Shown piece after piece: positions 1 to 8,825 of a DNA stretch of 64,000 nucleotides; the stretch's first letter is position 1; each line of letters starts with the position of its first letter. The DNA is taken from NCBI RefSeq assembly GCF_001647285.1, contig NZ_LRML01000005.1:62001-126000 (forward strand), given 5' to 3'. The notes under the pieces were generated by a model. It worked only from the letters and a program-made list of their open reading frames with translations, ran no database searches and had not been told where the DNA came from. A program made the translations under genes and the position numbers. The stretch is from Rufibacter roseus. Lineage in GTDB: Bacteria; Bacteroidota; Bacteroidia; Cytophagales; Hymenobacteraceae.

Positions 1-1
1 T

Positions 2-172
2 ACTAAACGAGAGTCTGAGATTCTGCAACTTGTTTCTGCGGGTAAGACAAGCCAGGAAATTGCCCAGCAACTAAACCTGAGCGTGCACACGGTAAACACG
101 CACAGAAAAAATATGCTAGAGAAAACAAAACTTAAGAATACGGTAGAACTGGTACTAAGCCATAAGAACTGA
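2..172 (+). CDS. LuxR-type HTH regulator, C-terminal end (partial)
   Basis: The window opens inside a reading frame of 56 codons that ends in TGA at 170-172. The peptide is a typical LuxR/FixJ helix-turn-helix: a TKRESEIL start to helix 1, an AGKTSQEIAQQLNLS scaffold and recognition turn, then VHTVNTHRKNMLEKT. This is the DNA-binding end of a response regulator or related activator. The receiver or sensor part lies outside the window, so its signal is unknown. The last 18 bases overlap the convergent hydrolase gene, tail to tail. Confidence 0.85.
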   Translation, partial: TKRESEILQLVSAGKTSQEIAQQLNLSVHTVNTHRKNMLEKTKLKNTVELVLSHKN

Positions 173-1000
173 TTCTTTCAGGCAAGCAACTACAAACTGA
201 TCTAACAATTGGTTAAACTCTTCAGGCTGCTCCAGCATAGGGCTGTGCGAGGCCTTTTCCAGCACCTGCACTTCTCCTTTGTACAGGTTTTTGAACTGAA
301 TGCTTTTGATATAGTCTTGTGACACCAACGGATCAGCTTTGCCATGAAGCACCATTACCGGCAAGTCTAGCTCCTCCACCACTTTTACTTCATTCTCAAG
401 CTTACCAGCGGCAATAGAAGCGGCCATCTCTTCTCTGAAGGCAGCGTGAGTATTGGTAATGCTGGAGACTACCGTCTCAAAATAAGCAGAATCTTTTGGC
501 AGAAAAGTAGCAGCCAACGTTTTCGTCTGTTCAGCAGACAAATCTTTCGTAAAAGCAAGGGCAACGTCAGGGTTCGGCAGAAATCCTTTTGCCACATCAG
601 CGTTTGAGGACAACGGAGGCGTACCGCAGATGATAATGCCGAGCGCCTGCGGCAGGAACTCTAAAGCCTCCAGCAGCACATGCCCGCCTAAACTATGCCC
701 AAAGAATACTGCTTTCTTTACCCCTAAGGCCTCTACCGTTTTTACCAAGATCTTCACCAAACCTGGTATGCTGTACACTTCGTCCTGCGGTTTAGCTGCC
801 GGTGAAGCTCCATGCCCCGGAAAATCAAAAGCAATTAATCTGTACTTGTCTGCTAAAACAGAATCAAATTGCTCAACAAATACTTCTTTACTCAAAGAAT
901 TCCCATGGATCAAAACCAAAGGCGTACCCTCTCCTTTTGTTTTAACAGAGATGGTTTGGTGACCAACGGTTACCGTGAAGTTTTGTAAAGAGGCAGACAT
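155..1000 (-). CDS. alpha/beta-fold hydrolase
   Basis: A 281-residue single-domain alpha/beta hydrolase with no signal peptide, so probably cytoplasmic. An oxyanion-hole HGNS motif lies at residues 32-35. The nucleophile elbow GHSLGG puts the catalytic serine at 103. HGKADPLV supplies the acid near Asp223, and ASHSPMLEQPEEF supplies His252, so the catalytic triad is complete. The substrate cannot be told from sequence; esterases, haloperoxidase-like enzymes and C-C hydrolases share this layout. Its 3' end overlaps the convergent LuxR-type gene by 18 bases. Confidence 0.85.
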   Translation of the reverse strand: MSASLQNFTVTVGHQTISVKTKGEGTPLVLIHGNSLSKEVFVEQFDSVLADKYRLIAFDFPGHGASPAAKPQDEVYSIPGLVKILVKTVEALGVKKAVFFGHSLGGHVLLEALEFLPQALGIIICGTPPLSSNADVAKGFLPNPDVALAFTKDLSAEQTKTLAATFLPKDSAYFETVVSSITNTHAAFREEMAASIAAGKLENEVKVVEELDLPVMVLHGKADPLVSQDYIKSIQFKNLYKGEVQVLEKASHSPMLEQPEEFNQLLDQFVVACLKESVLMA

Positions 1001-1077
1001 GTAGTTAAGATAAATGTTCAGTAGCGTAATGTACTAAAATGACCTACAACTTACGCTCTATGCCTTAGTAAGAGTTG

Positions 1078-2280
1078 TTAAGTTTTGCTTTTGATAACAT
1101 CCAAAAAAATTTGCTCCAGTTCTGCCACCATCTGTACGCGGTCAAACTGTTCTTGCGCCACCTTACTGGCATTTTCTCGCATATTAGCTAACTCCGGCTC
1201 ATTCTTTAGTTTTTGAACCAAAGAAGAAGCTAAGGCTGCTGCGTCCCCGGCGGGAGAGTACCATCCGCAATTCCGCTCCTCTACCAACTGCTTGGTCCAA
1301 CCTGCATTAGTCACTACAACCGGAGTGCCTACCGCCATGCTGTCAAAGAACTTACCCGGTGAATTCGCTTTTAGCACGGGCAAATCAATAAATGAAACAA
1401 TAGAGACCGTAGCTATGGAGAATAACTTGAACACTTCATGGCGGGGCTGCGGGGGTAGCAAAACAATATTTGACTGATCGGCTGCTGCCTTTTGCAGCAA
1501 TGGTTCATCAAATCCTTGTCCGGTGAAGACAAAGCAGAGGGAGGTTTGATCTTGTAGAGACCGAGCGGCCTCAATGAGCATAGGAATATCGTTGGCTCGG
1601 CCGTAGGTACCGGCGTAGAGTACCACCTGCTTACCTGCCAAGCCTAACTCTGCCAAGAGCGCATTCTTCTCATTTTCCTCCAAAGGTGCTACTGGTATCT
1701 CGGTTCCATTTACCAGAGTAGTGATGTTAGCAGGAGAAATCCCTTTCTCTACTATATACTTCTCCATGTCCGGCGAGAGCGGAATGATGTGAGATGCCTG
1801 CCTGTACAATGATTTTTCCAGCCGGTACAGCTGGCGCTGCAGAGGTTTAAATGGAACAGCACCCATTTGAACTGGGAAAGCTGGCCACAAGTCCTGCACC
1901 TCAAATACAAAGGGCACACGGTGGTATTTTGCCACTTTTGCCGCCGCCCAAGCAGCTGTCAACGGTGTGGAAACTCCCCAAATTAAATCTGGCTTTTTGA
2001 TACGCCGCCCCAAATGTACCGCTTGTAAAGCAAACCTGCTGAAAGCCTGCACCCGCTGCAGAATGCCCATTTTATTATGGTAAGGCACATCAATGGAAAC
2101 TAACTCTACACCCGGCGGCACCCAGTCAAAAAAGTTTGTCAGCCGTTTGCTCTCCCAGGCATTAGAAGTAATCAATGTTATCTGGTGCCGCTTCGCCAGC
2201 TCCGCCATAAATGTGTAATGCCGACAGGTGGCCGGACAATCAGGATTATGGTGGTACTGGTGAATGAGAGCAATGTGCAT
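1078..2280 (-). CDS. glycosyltransferase family 4 protein
   Basis: A 400-residue GT-B glycosyltransferase resembling the WbuB/GT4 group that transfers sugars to cell-surface glycans. The N-terminal Rossmann half begins with MHIALIHQYHHNPD and contains a DLIWGVSTPLTAAWAA segment. The C-terminal half has the nucleotide-sugar-binding region with KANSPGKFFDSMAVGTPVVVT, where the family's EX7E region is usually found. No signal peptide is present. No other glycan genes surround it, so its acceptor is unknown. Confidence 0.85.
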   Translation of the reverse strand: MHIALIHQYHHNPDCPATCRHYTFMAELAKRHQITLITSNAWESKRLTNFFDWVPPGVELVSIDVPYHNKMGILQRVQAFSRFALQAVHLGRRIKKPDLIWGVSTPLTAAWAAAKVAKYHRVPFVFEVQDLWPAFPVQMGAVPFKPLQRQLYRLEKSLYRQASHIIPLSPDMEKYIVEKGISPANITTLVNGTEIPVAPLEENEKNALLAELGLAGKQVVLYAGTYGRANDIPMLIEAARSLQDQTSLCFVFTGQGFDEPLLQKAAADQSNIVLLPPQPRHEVFKLFSIATVSIVSFIDLPVLKANSPGKFFDSMAVGTPVVVTNAGWTKQLVEERNCGWYSPAGDAAALASSLVQKLKNEPELANMRENASKVAQEQFDRVQMVAELEQIFLDVIKSKT

Positions 2281-2294
2281 TAGCCTGAGTATTG

Positions 2295-2332
2295 CGTTTT
2301 GGTGCTATTTTTTGAAAAACAGGTCTAAAATA
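2295..2332. repeat. interspersed palindrome copy 1 (degenerate)
   Basis: A weak copy of the window-wide palindrome, with GTTTTGGTG on the left and CAGGTCTAAAATAG on the right around TTTTTTGAAAAA. It lies just upstream of the glycosyltransferase start. Confidence 0.5.
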
Positions 2333-2390
2333 GAGATCAACTGAAATAAGAATGAGCCGGAATCAAGGTCTCTCAACAAGCTCTCATGCC

Positions 2391-2412
2391 TTGCTACCTG
2401 ATACCTGGTACC
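2391..2412. repeat. half-array of short tandem units at the gldB stop
   Basis: Three consecutive 7-8 base units ending in TACC (TTGCTACC, TGATACC, TGGTACC) finish one base before the gldB stop codon. No inverted partner is visible nearby. The style matches the arrays that flank the four-helix-bundle genes elsewhere in the window. Confidence 0.5.
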
Positions 2413-2413
2413 A

Positions 2414-3418
2414 TTATCTTTTCTGAGGCTTGTACTTAGACTGTTCCAGTATTTTGCGGGCGTCCTTATCTTTCATTAACTCTTGCAACGTTACCTCCGG
2501 ATTGTTTTCCATGTACTTGCGCACAATCTGCCAACCTACCCAGGCGCCTATGCGCCCGGGAGCACGAGCACTTATTTCAGGAACGTTTGGCCGCTCACCA
2601 ATATACTTCCTAATGGTGAACTGGCTGGTTTCGTACACCAGCCCCTTCTCTAAAAAATGCGCCCACACTTTGGCCTCATTGTACTGTACATCTGCCAGCT
2701 GTTGGTGAGAAAACCCAATTATCAAAGAATCTGGGGTGCAGGGCATCATTTTCTTCACGAAGTAGAAAGACTTTCCATAGTCAATCATATCATCGAGCAT
2801 GGTTTTGTTCACAAACTCTGTTGCATTGTACTTATTAGACAGAAGCAACATAGTAGCCGGCACCAGAAGCTCTTTTTCGTAACGGTTTAAGATGTACTGA
2901 GGAGCCTGCGGCCTGTAACTGGCGTCTTTCCCTATAAAGAAATCAAGCCCCAGTACAATAAGGCTATCTCCCACATATAAATCTCGGCTGAGGCCAGATA
3001 TAAACGTTTTTACCTGGGGCACCTGAAAATCTGGATAATAAAATTTCACGTGTTTAAGAGCGTTCTCTAACTCTTGGGTAACATCAGCCAAGTCACCGAA
3101 TTTCTCATCAGACTCGCGCACCAATTTGAAAATGCTTGTATCAGTAGCCAAGCGCAGGAGGCTCTGCACCAGTATATCTTGTGAAGGATAGCCCTTCTGC
3201 TGCAAATATTTATCGGCAAATAAGGGGTTCTTCTGCAGGAACTCCCGCATTTCCTCTTCGCTCTTTATCTTAAAGAACTGCTGCTCCAAACGCTCTACCT
3301 GCAGATTTACCGGAATTTTCTCCACCTCCTCTGCTATTTCACATTTCTCTTGCTGGCAACTCACTAGAAGCAAAAAAGTAAAAAGCAGCAATAAATAGCT
3401 TCGCATAGTTTTCTTCAT
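2414..3418 (-). CDS. gldB: gliding motility lipoprotein GldB
   Basis: A 334-residue lipoprotein with the N-terminus MKKTMRSYLLLLFTFLLLVSC. The lipobox LVSC puts the acylated cysteine at residue 21. The body matches the GldB family as I know it: an early LQVERLEQQFF segment, FYYPDFQVPQVKTFISGL in the middle, and a late ISARAPGRIGAWVGWQIV block. GldB is needed for gliding in Flavobacterium and is kept in non-gliding relatives. It stands apart from gldE/gldD here. A TAAATTTG -7 box 12 bases before the start codon supports this start and a very short leader. Confidence 0.82.
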   Translation of the reverse strand: MKKTMRSYLLLLFTFLLLVSCQQEKCEIAEEVEKIPVNLQVERLEQQFFKIKSEEEMREFLQKNPLFADKYLQQKGYPSQDILVQSLLRLATDTSIFKLVRESDEKFGDLADVTQELENALKHVKFYYPDFQVPQVKTFISGLSRDLYVGDSLIVLGLDFFIGKDASYRPQAPQYILNRYEKELLVPATMLLLSNKYNATEFVNKTMLDDMIDYGKSFYFVKKMMPCTPDSLIIGFSHQQLADVQYNEAKVWAHFLEKGLVYETSQFTIRKYIGERPNVPEISARAPGRIGAWVGWQIVRKYMENNPEVTLQELMKDKDARKILEQSKYKPQKR

Positions 3419-3429
3419 TTATCTTTAGG

Positions 3430-3437
3430 CAAATTTA
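3430..3437 (-). promoter_or_regulatory. -7 box for gldB
   Basis: On the minus strand this reads TAAATTTG, which fits the Bacteroidota TAnnTTTG -7 element. It is 12 bases upstream of the gldB start. Confidence 0.5.
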
Positions 3438-3467
3438 ATGTAACTAATATTAATACTCACTTTTACT

Positions 3468-4142
3468 ATGAAGTTGATTCGTATTTCGGCTGTACTACTT
3501 GTAACGGCCATTTCTTTCTTAGGCGCACAAAAGGCCTCTGCACAAGTTGAAATTGGAGTAAAAGTTAGCCCATCTATCACGTACCAGCGCACTCTTGCCC
3601 CCAAAGGTATTGATTTGAAGAGCGATGGTGCCTCAGTAGGTATCGGTTTTGGCGTGATCGCTGATTATTTTTTCGGCACTAACTACGCTTTTCACAGCGG
3701 TGTCATTTTTAATGTAAAAGGAGGAAGCTTCACTTCTCAATACACTGATGCATTTGGTAATAATATCAAGTTTGAAAGTGAGAATAGCCTGCATTACATT
3801 GAAATTCCTTTGGCAATCAAACTCTACACGAATGAGGTAGCACCTGACATAAGAGTCTATTTCAATGCTGGCGGTACATTGAACACTTTGGTTGGAGCTC
3901 GATTAGACGGTGAAAAAGCTGATGAGGAAGGAGAGAAATACACTAAACAATTTAACCTTTTTGAAGTAGGGGCAATTGTTGGCGCTGGTGCCGAATGGCA
4001 GCTAGGAGAAAGCACCAAATTCTTTGGCGGATTAACCTACCAACATGGTCTAACTAATGTAAATGATTCTCTTGGTGGCGAAGACTCTAAAATTGAGTTA
4101 AAAAACAGCCTTTTCTCTCTTGACTTTGGTATCAAGTTCTAG
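3468..4142 (+). CDS. outer-membrane beta-barrel protein (PorT-like family)
   Basis: A 224-residue secreted protein. A Sec signal peptide (first ~26 residues, ending KASAQ) is followed by alternating amphipathic strands and a terminal strand ending DFGIKF, typical of the small 8-stranded outer-membrane barrels common in Bacteroidota (PorT/OMP_b-brl_2 type). It is divergent from gldB. Its function is unknown; PorT itself belongs to type IX secretion, but this family is large and membership alone does not give a role. A palindrome, a second palindrome and then a strong terminator follow the stop codon. Confidence 0.75.
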   Translation: MKLIRISAVLLVTAISFLGAQKASAQVEIGVKVSPSITYQRTLAPKGIDLKSDGASVGIGFGVIADYFFGTNYAFHSGVIFNVKGGSFTSQYTDAFGNNIKFESENSLHYIEIPLAIKLYTNEVAPDIRVYFNAGGTLNTLVGARLDGEKADEEGEKYTKQFNLFEVGAIVGAGAEWQLGESTKFFGGLTYQHGLTNVNDSLGGEDSKIELKNSLFSLDFGIKF

Positions 4143-4146
4143 GAAT

Positions 4147-4187
4147 CTGTTTTAGACTTGTTGTTCTGAAAACAGGCCTAAAACGAA
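4147..4187. repeat. interspersed palindrome copy 2
   Basis: CTGTTTTAGACTTG and CAGGCCTAAAACG arms around TTCTGAA. It starts five bases after the barrel gene's stop codon. Confidence 0.75.
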
Positions 4188-4235
4188 GAAATATGAAACA
4201 GCGTCTTGGTCAACATATTGACTAGGTCGCTGTTT

Positions 4236-4275
4236 TTGTTTTAAGCTTGTTTTATGAAAAGTAAGCCCAAAACAG
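4236..4275. repeat. interspersed palindrome copy 3
   Basis: TTGTTTTAAGCTTG and AAGCCCAAAACAG arms around TTTTATGAAAA. It lies in tandem after copy 2 and directly before an intrinsic terminator. Confidence 0.7.
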
Positions 4276-4310
4276 AAATCCCTGGCTGAGTAGTCAACCA
4301 GGGATTTCTG
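4273..4310 (+). terminator. intrinsic terminator, probably bidirectional
   Basis: A perfect 13-base stem (CAGAAATCCCTGG with its complement) and a 12-base loop, followed by TTTTAT. It separates the convergent barrel and RNase G genes. Confidence 0.8.
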
Positions 4311-4329
4311 TTTTATATCTGAAATAGAA

Positions 4330-5930
4330 TTAGGCTTCCACTTCGCGGTCTTGCAGACCGTTTACTTCGGTGTAAGCTGATTGCAACTCAATTTCATCGC
4401 CATGCTCATCCATCACTTTAAAGTCAGTGAGGGCAAGCGAGGTATCTTTCATGATATTCACCCACTTCATGTGTTTCAGGAACCATCTCCGTTGCTTAGA
4501 GAGCAGCCCTTTGGTGTAATATGCATGCAAGAACGGATGCACGTACAGCGTTAAATTCTTTTGGTTCTGGCGGGTGAGCAGATCCTCTATGGTTCTGTCT
4601 ATCTCATCCGTTACCAGAATACTGGCAGAAATTGTTCCGCTGCCTCCGCAGGTAGGGCAAACTTCGCCGGTCACAATGTTTTGCTCAGGCCGTACGCGCT
4701 GGCGGGTAATTTGGCAAAGCCCGAATTTGGAAATAGGCAGTACCGTAAACTTAGAACGGTCTTTCTTCATTTCCTCCTTCACCACCTCAAATACTTTCTG
4801 CCGGTTTTCGGCAGATTTCATGTCAATGAAGTCTACTACAATGATCCCACCCAGGTCCCGTAGGCGCAACTGTCTTGCCACCTCTTTTGCCGCGGTTAGG
4901 TTCACATTCAGAGCGGTGGCTTCCTGATCCGTCTCGGAGTTGGATTTGTTTCCGCTGTTTACATCTATCACGTGCAGGGCCTCGGTGTGTTCTATCACCA
5001 GATATCCACCGCCCGGTATGCTAACCGTCTTCCCAAACAGGGATTTCAGCTGCTTCTCGATGTTAAAGTGTTCAAAGGTCTTAACCTTGCCTGTATAATG
5101 CTTTAGAATATTAAGCTTATCTGGGGCAATGGTCTCTATGTAAGTTTTAGTTTCATCGTAAAGACGTTCGTCGTCTACTACAATGTTGTCAAAACTCTCA
5201 TTGAGAATGTCTCTCAATATGGAGGATGAGCGGCCTAGCTCCCCAATTACCTTGTCGCGCTCCTTAGCGGTACGCAGCGTGGCAATTCCTTCTTCCCAAG
5301 TGGCCAGCATCGAGCGTAAATCCTTGTCCAGTTCCGCCACTTCGCGCCTTCGGCCACTGTGCGAATGATGACGCCAAAATTCTCTGGTTTAATAGAGGTA
5401 ATGAGGCGTTTCAGTCGGGTACGTTCCTCTTTGCTCACAATCTTCTTTGACACGCTTACCGTGTTAGAAAAAGGCACGAGCACTAGGTAACGGCCTGCCA
5501 GGGAAATCTCGCAAGAGAGCCGGGGCCCTTTGGTTGATATAGGCTCTTTTACAATCTGCACCAAGACCTGCTGCCCTTTTTTAAGGACGTCAGCCATCTT
5601 GCCCAGTTTGTCAATCTCGGGTTCAAACTTAATCGGGCCAAGCTTGGCAGGGGCATTCTTTTGGGTCTGCACCATTTTCACGTATTTGTTCAGAGTTTTT
5701 ATGTTCTCTCCCAAATCGTGGTAGTGCAGGAACGCGTCTTTGGTATAGCCAATGTCTATGAACGCGGCGTTCAGACCTGGCATTACTTTTTTAACGGTAC
5801 CTAAAAAAATATCTCCAACGCTGTAGTTGGTATCATTTTTAACTAAATGATACTCAACCAATCGCTTGTCCTGAAGAAGGGCTATTCGTTCTCCATCTTG
5901 AGTAGAATTAATAATTAATTCGTTACTCAA
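4330..5930 (-). pseudogene. rng: ribonuclease G/E, split by a one-base frameshift
   Basis: Two overlapping frames together spell one RNase E/G-family endoribonuclease of about 533 residues, the usual length in Bacteroidota. The upstream frame (5930 to ~5350) carries the S1 RNA-binding domain, with VGDIFLGTVKKVMPGLNAAFIDIG. The downstream frame (to 4330) carries the catalytic part: HVIDVNSG and GIIVVDFIDM hold the two metal-binding aspartates, and CPTCGGSG holds the zinc-link cysteines. The frames meet at VAEG / VAELDKDL near 5340-5350, where one missing base (a C in GGCCGCGAA would restore it) explains the break. The start appears to be TTG at 5928-5930, since an in-frame stop lies upstream. 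A sequencing error is as likely as a real mutation, because the enzyme is normally conserved. Confidence 0.8.
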
Positions 5931-5932
5931 AA

Positions 5933-5953
5933 TATTAGATGTTAGATGAAAGA
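5933..5953. repeat. half-array of heptamers beside the rng start
   Basis: Three heptamers with consensus TNTTAGA (TATTAGA, TGTTAGA, TGAAAGA) begin two bases upstream of the rng start codon. No inverted mate is seen. This resembles one end of the arrays around the four-helix-bundle genes. Confidence 0.45.
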
Positions 5954-6070
5954 ATATACCAATCGCCTATTATTACCTATGGGTATAAACGGGCGTAGAG
6001 CAAGCTTTGACTTGACCACCTGTATTACAAACGGCTAAGCAAAACCTGCTCTAACAGAAAAGGTTAAAAC

Positions 6071-6160
6071 CTATTTCTTCTTATGTCTATTCTTACGCAG
6101 ACGCTTCTTTCTCTTGTGAGTAGCAATCTTATGTCTTTTTCTTTTTTTACCGCAAGGCAT
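6071..6160 (-). CDS. AURKAIP1/COX24-domain small basic protein
   Basis: A 29-residue frame, MPCGKKRKRHKIATHKRKKR and onward, consisting almost wholly of Lys, Arg and His. It matches the tiny AURKAIP1/COX24-domain protein found throughout Bacteroidota, whose mitochondrial relatives are small-ribosomal-subunit proteins; a ribosomal role is therefore likely but inferred. It lies between the TPR gene and rng on the same strand. Confidence 0.85.
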   Translation of the reverse strand: MPCGKKRKRHKIATHKRKKRLRKNRHKKK

Positions 6161-6199
6161 AGTGTTGATGTTTTATAGTGAAAAAAATTTTAACTCTAC

Positions 6200-7093
6200 T
6201 TACTGTGCACTGTTCAGCCGCTGCAGGTAACTGTCTACTGACGCCTCCACTTCCGGATTGTTGGTCAGTTCCTTTACCCGCATAAATGCTTTTTGTGCTT
6301 CTTGTTTCTGGCCTGTTTCGGCCAAGGCTACTCCTAAATAAAAAGTACCTTCCACGTGCTTTGGATTCACAGCCAACAGCTCCTGAAAACGCCCTACCGC
6401 CCGGTCATACTGGGTAGACTGGATAGAAAGAACCCCCATGTTATAGAGGGCTTTTTCATTTTTAGGGTCTGCCGCTATCACCTCACGCAAAAGCGTAACT
6501 CCCTGCATAGGGTTCTCGCCGGCAATATAGGTCATGGCCAGATTGATCTTGGCGTCTTGGTTAGCAGGATTATTTTTCAGCACCTGCTGATAAAGCCCCT
6601 GCGCCTTTTTGCCAAACTGCTCGGTACGCTCCTGCGTTGCCGCAAACGTGGCCGCCTCAAAATACTGATCAGCCGCCTTTTGCAGGCTTCTCTCACCCGG
6701 CCGTAGCTGCGCTAATTGTTCAAAGTAATATCCGGCACTGTCATGTCTGGCAATGCTGGCGTATTTCTGACCCAACTCCTCCGCAAGCTTTGCTTTGGCT
6801 TGGGCACCACCCTCTCGGGTAAACTTATCTCGCAGATCAGCAATTTCTTTTAACTGAGCCGGAGAGGCTGTTATGTGCACATCAGCTGAGTTTGCCGCTC
6901 CCTCTGTTTCATGCGCATGGTCTTCATGCCCCGGATGGTTTGGATCATGCTCCTGCTGACTTGGTTTAGCGTTTTCGCCGGTGGCAGTTAAAGCACCGTC
7001 TTTTTCTTTGTTGATAATCACCTTCGGTAACAGAGCCATCAAAACAGCCAGCACTACAGCAGAAAGAACTAACGCTACCCGACCTTTAGACAT
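6200..7093 (-). CDS. membrane-anchored TPR protein
   Basis: A 297-residue protein with one N-terminal membrane segment (residues ~5-26, VALVLSAVVLAVLMALLPKV). A charged, His-rich linker (EHDPNHPGHEDHAHETEG) follows, then about four tetratricopeptide repeats from residue ~110 to 290. It most likely sits on the outer face of the inner membrane and mediates protein contacts; partners are unknown. It lies in the HU-TPR-basic protein-rng group and has its own TATCTTTG -7 box 46 bases upstream. Confidence 0.75.
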   Translation of the reverse strand: MSKGRVALVLSAVVLAVLMALLPKVIINKEKDGALTATGENAKPSQQEHDPNHPGHEDHAHETEGAANSADVHITASPAQLKEIADLRDKFTREGGAQAKAKLAEELGQKYASIARHDSAGYYFEQLAQLRPGERSLQKAADQYFEAATFAATQERTEQFGKKAQGLYQQVLKNNPANQDAKINLAMTYIAGENPMQGVTLLREVIAADPKNEKALYNMGVLSIQSTQYDRAVGRFQELLAVNPKHVEGTFYLGVALAETGQKQEAQKAFMRVKELTNNPEVEASVDSYLQRLNSAQ

Positions 7094-7138
7094 ACTCTTT
7101 TACTTCAGAAATAATTAAAAAACAAATAGTTAAGACCG

Positions 7139-7146
7139 CAAAGATA
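7139..7146 (-). promoter_or_regulatory. -7 box for the TPR gene
   Basis: Minus-strand TATCTTTG, an exact match to the Bacteroidota TAnnTTTG element, in the gap between HU and the TPR gene. Confidence 0.6.
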
Positions 7147-7154
7147 CTAAATCC

Positions 7155-7460
7155 TTAGGAATTAACCGGCTCTTTGATTTTCTTGCTGTTTTTGATTTTA
7201 GCTACGAAAGTCTTAGACGGTTTGAAAGAAGGAATAAAGTGCTCATCAATGATGATAGAGGTGTTTTTGGAGATGTTACGAGCAACTTTCTTGGCGCGCT
7301 TCTTATTTACAAAGCTTCCAAAGCCACGTACATAAATGTTATTACCATCGGCCATAGAGTCTTTCACTACTTTAAAGAACGCCTCAACGGTGGCAGCAAC
7401 ATCAGATTTTTCAATCCCTGTCTTATCTGCAATTTCTGATATAACTTCTGCTTTAGTCAC
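7155..7460 (-). CDS. HU/IHF-family DNA-binding protein
   Basis: A 101-residue histone-like protein. Residues 1-45 form the helical dimer body (MTKAEVISEIADKTG start) and RGFGSF at ~45-50 leads into the DNA-gripping arm. The C-terminal strand FIPSFKPSKTFVAKIK is followed by a short basic tail. It bends and compacts DNA as a dimer. Its place between rng and the divergent mutY is conserved in many Bacteroidota. A TACCTTTG -7 box lies 89 bases upstream. Confidence 0.92.
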   Translation of the reverse strand: MTKAEVISEIADKTGIEKSDVAATVEAFFKVVKDSMADGNNIYVRGFGSFVNKKRAKKVARNISKNTSIIIDEHFIPSFKPSKTFVAKIKNSKKIKEPVNS

Positions 7461-7548
7461 TTGTTTTAACTGTTTAGGTAATTGAGTAAAGTTGAATATG
7501 TTTGCCGACCAAACAACCGTGCTGTCACGGCCACTCGAAATCGGGGCA

Positions 7549-7556
7549 CAAAGGTA
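7549..7556 (-). promoter_or_regulatory. -7 box for the HU gene
   Basis: Minus-strand TACCTTTG, matching TAnnTTTG, in the HU-mutY divergent region; it implies a leader of roughly 80 bases. Confidence 0.55.
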
Positions 7557-7649
7557 ACTGTGCTTTTCGATAAGTAAAACTATTTATTTAAAAATCTATT
7601 GGTGTTTTGGCAGCGTAACAGCAGCTAACCAATATGTTAAAGCCTTTGC

Positions 7650-8726
7650 ATGGCCACATCCAATCCTATCTTCTTTAGTTCTACTTTAAAAAACTGGTAC
7701 CACCGCCACCGCCGGCCACTGCCTTGGCGCGAAACCCGTGACCCCTATGCCATCTGGCTTTCAGAGGTCATTCTGCAGCAGACCCGCGTTCGGCAAGGCC
7801 TGCCGTACTACCTAAGCTTTATGGAGCGGTTCCCTACAGTACACGATTTAGCTAACGCCCCTGAAGACGAAGTATTGCGCCTATGGCAAGGTTTAGGGTA
7901 TTACTCCAGAGCTAGAAACCTGCACTTTACCGCCAAACAAGTAGTTTCTGAGTTTGGCGGTCGGTTTCCTGAAGGTTACCATGGCTTGCTGCAATTGAAG
8001 GGTGTGGGCTCTTATACCGCTGCCGCCATTGCGTCTTTTGCCTACAAAGAGCAGGTGGCGGTGTTAGATGGAAATGTATACCGGGTATTGGCCAGGGTGT
8101 TTGGCCGGCACGAGAACATTGCCGCCCCAGCCAGTAAAAAAGTGTTTGAGAAATTAGCCAATGAACTGATTCCGGTTGATGAGCCAGACACTTACAACCA
8201 AGCTATCATGGAGTTTGGCGCTATACAATGTACGCCCGTGGCGCCTGATTGCCTTTTTTGCCCGCTGCAGCAAGTTTGTTTTGCTTTTCAGAATGGGCTG
8301 GTACAGACTCTGCCGGTAAAAGAGAAAGCAAAGAGCAGCCGCGCCCGTTTCTTTCATTATTTTGTCTTTCAGCTTGAAGGTCAGCTGTACCTGAAAAAGC
8401 GGCCTGGTAACGATATCTGGCAGGGTCTCTATGACTTTTTTTGTTTAGAAACTGACACGGCACACCCCTCCACAGACTATCTACAGCAACAGCTTAACCA
8501 AAGCTTAGGCATTGATATTTCTGCACCAACCCCTACTGGCAAAATCTATAAACACATACTGAGCCACCAGAAAATTTCTGCTCAATTTTATCTTATTCCC
8601 CTTGATTCACGTTTAAGGGAAAAAGAATCTAACAATATAGGCCTACAACTATACTCTCTCTCTCAAATTGAGGAGTTGCCAAAGCCTATCTTAATAGATT
8701 CTTTTTTGAAAGAACTCTTTTTTTAA
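7650..8726 (+). CDS. mutY: A/G-specific adenine glycosylase MutY
   Basis: A 358-residue DNA repair enzyme that removes adenine mispaired with 8-oxoguanine. The catalytic glutamate is in WLSEVILQQTRV (Glu39). The helix-hairpin-helix LKGVGSYTAAA is followed by the catalytic aspartate in VLDGNVYR (Asp140). The [4Fe-4S] loop is complete, with Cys194, Cys201, Cys204 and Cys210 in the canonical CX6CX2CX5C spacing. The C-terminal third is the MutT-like 8-oxoG recognition domain. It leads the mutY-ssb-gldE-gldD block. Confidence 0.96.
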   Translation: MATSNPIFFSSTLKNWYHRHRRPLPWRETRDPYAIWLSEVILQQTRVRQGLPYYLSFMERFPTVHDLANAPEDEVLRLWQGLGYYSRARNLHFTAKQVVSEFGGRFPEGYHGLLQLKGVGSYTAAAIASFAYKEQVAVLDGNVYRVLARVFGRHENIAAPASKKVFEKLANELIPVDEPDTYNQAIMEFGAIQCTPVAPDCLFCPLQQVCFAFQNGLVQTLPVKEKAKSSRARFFHYFVFQLEGQLYLKKRPGNDIWQGLYDFFCLETDTAHPSTDYLQQQLNQSLGIDISAPTPTGKIYKHILSHQKISAQFYLIPLDSRLREKESNNIGLQLYSLSQIEELPKPILIDSFLKELFF

Positions 8727-8825
8727 TTATTTTTAGAGTAAGTTTAAACCCCTTTTCGGCAAAAGAACAGGACCAAAACATTACCTTTAAAGCTAACAAA
8801 CTACTGTACCCCCTTATATCACACT

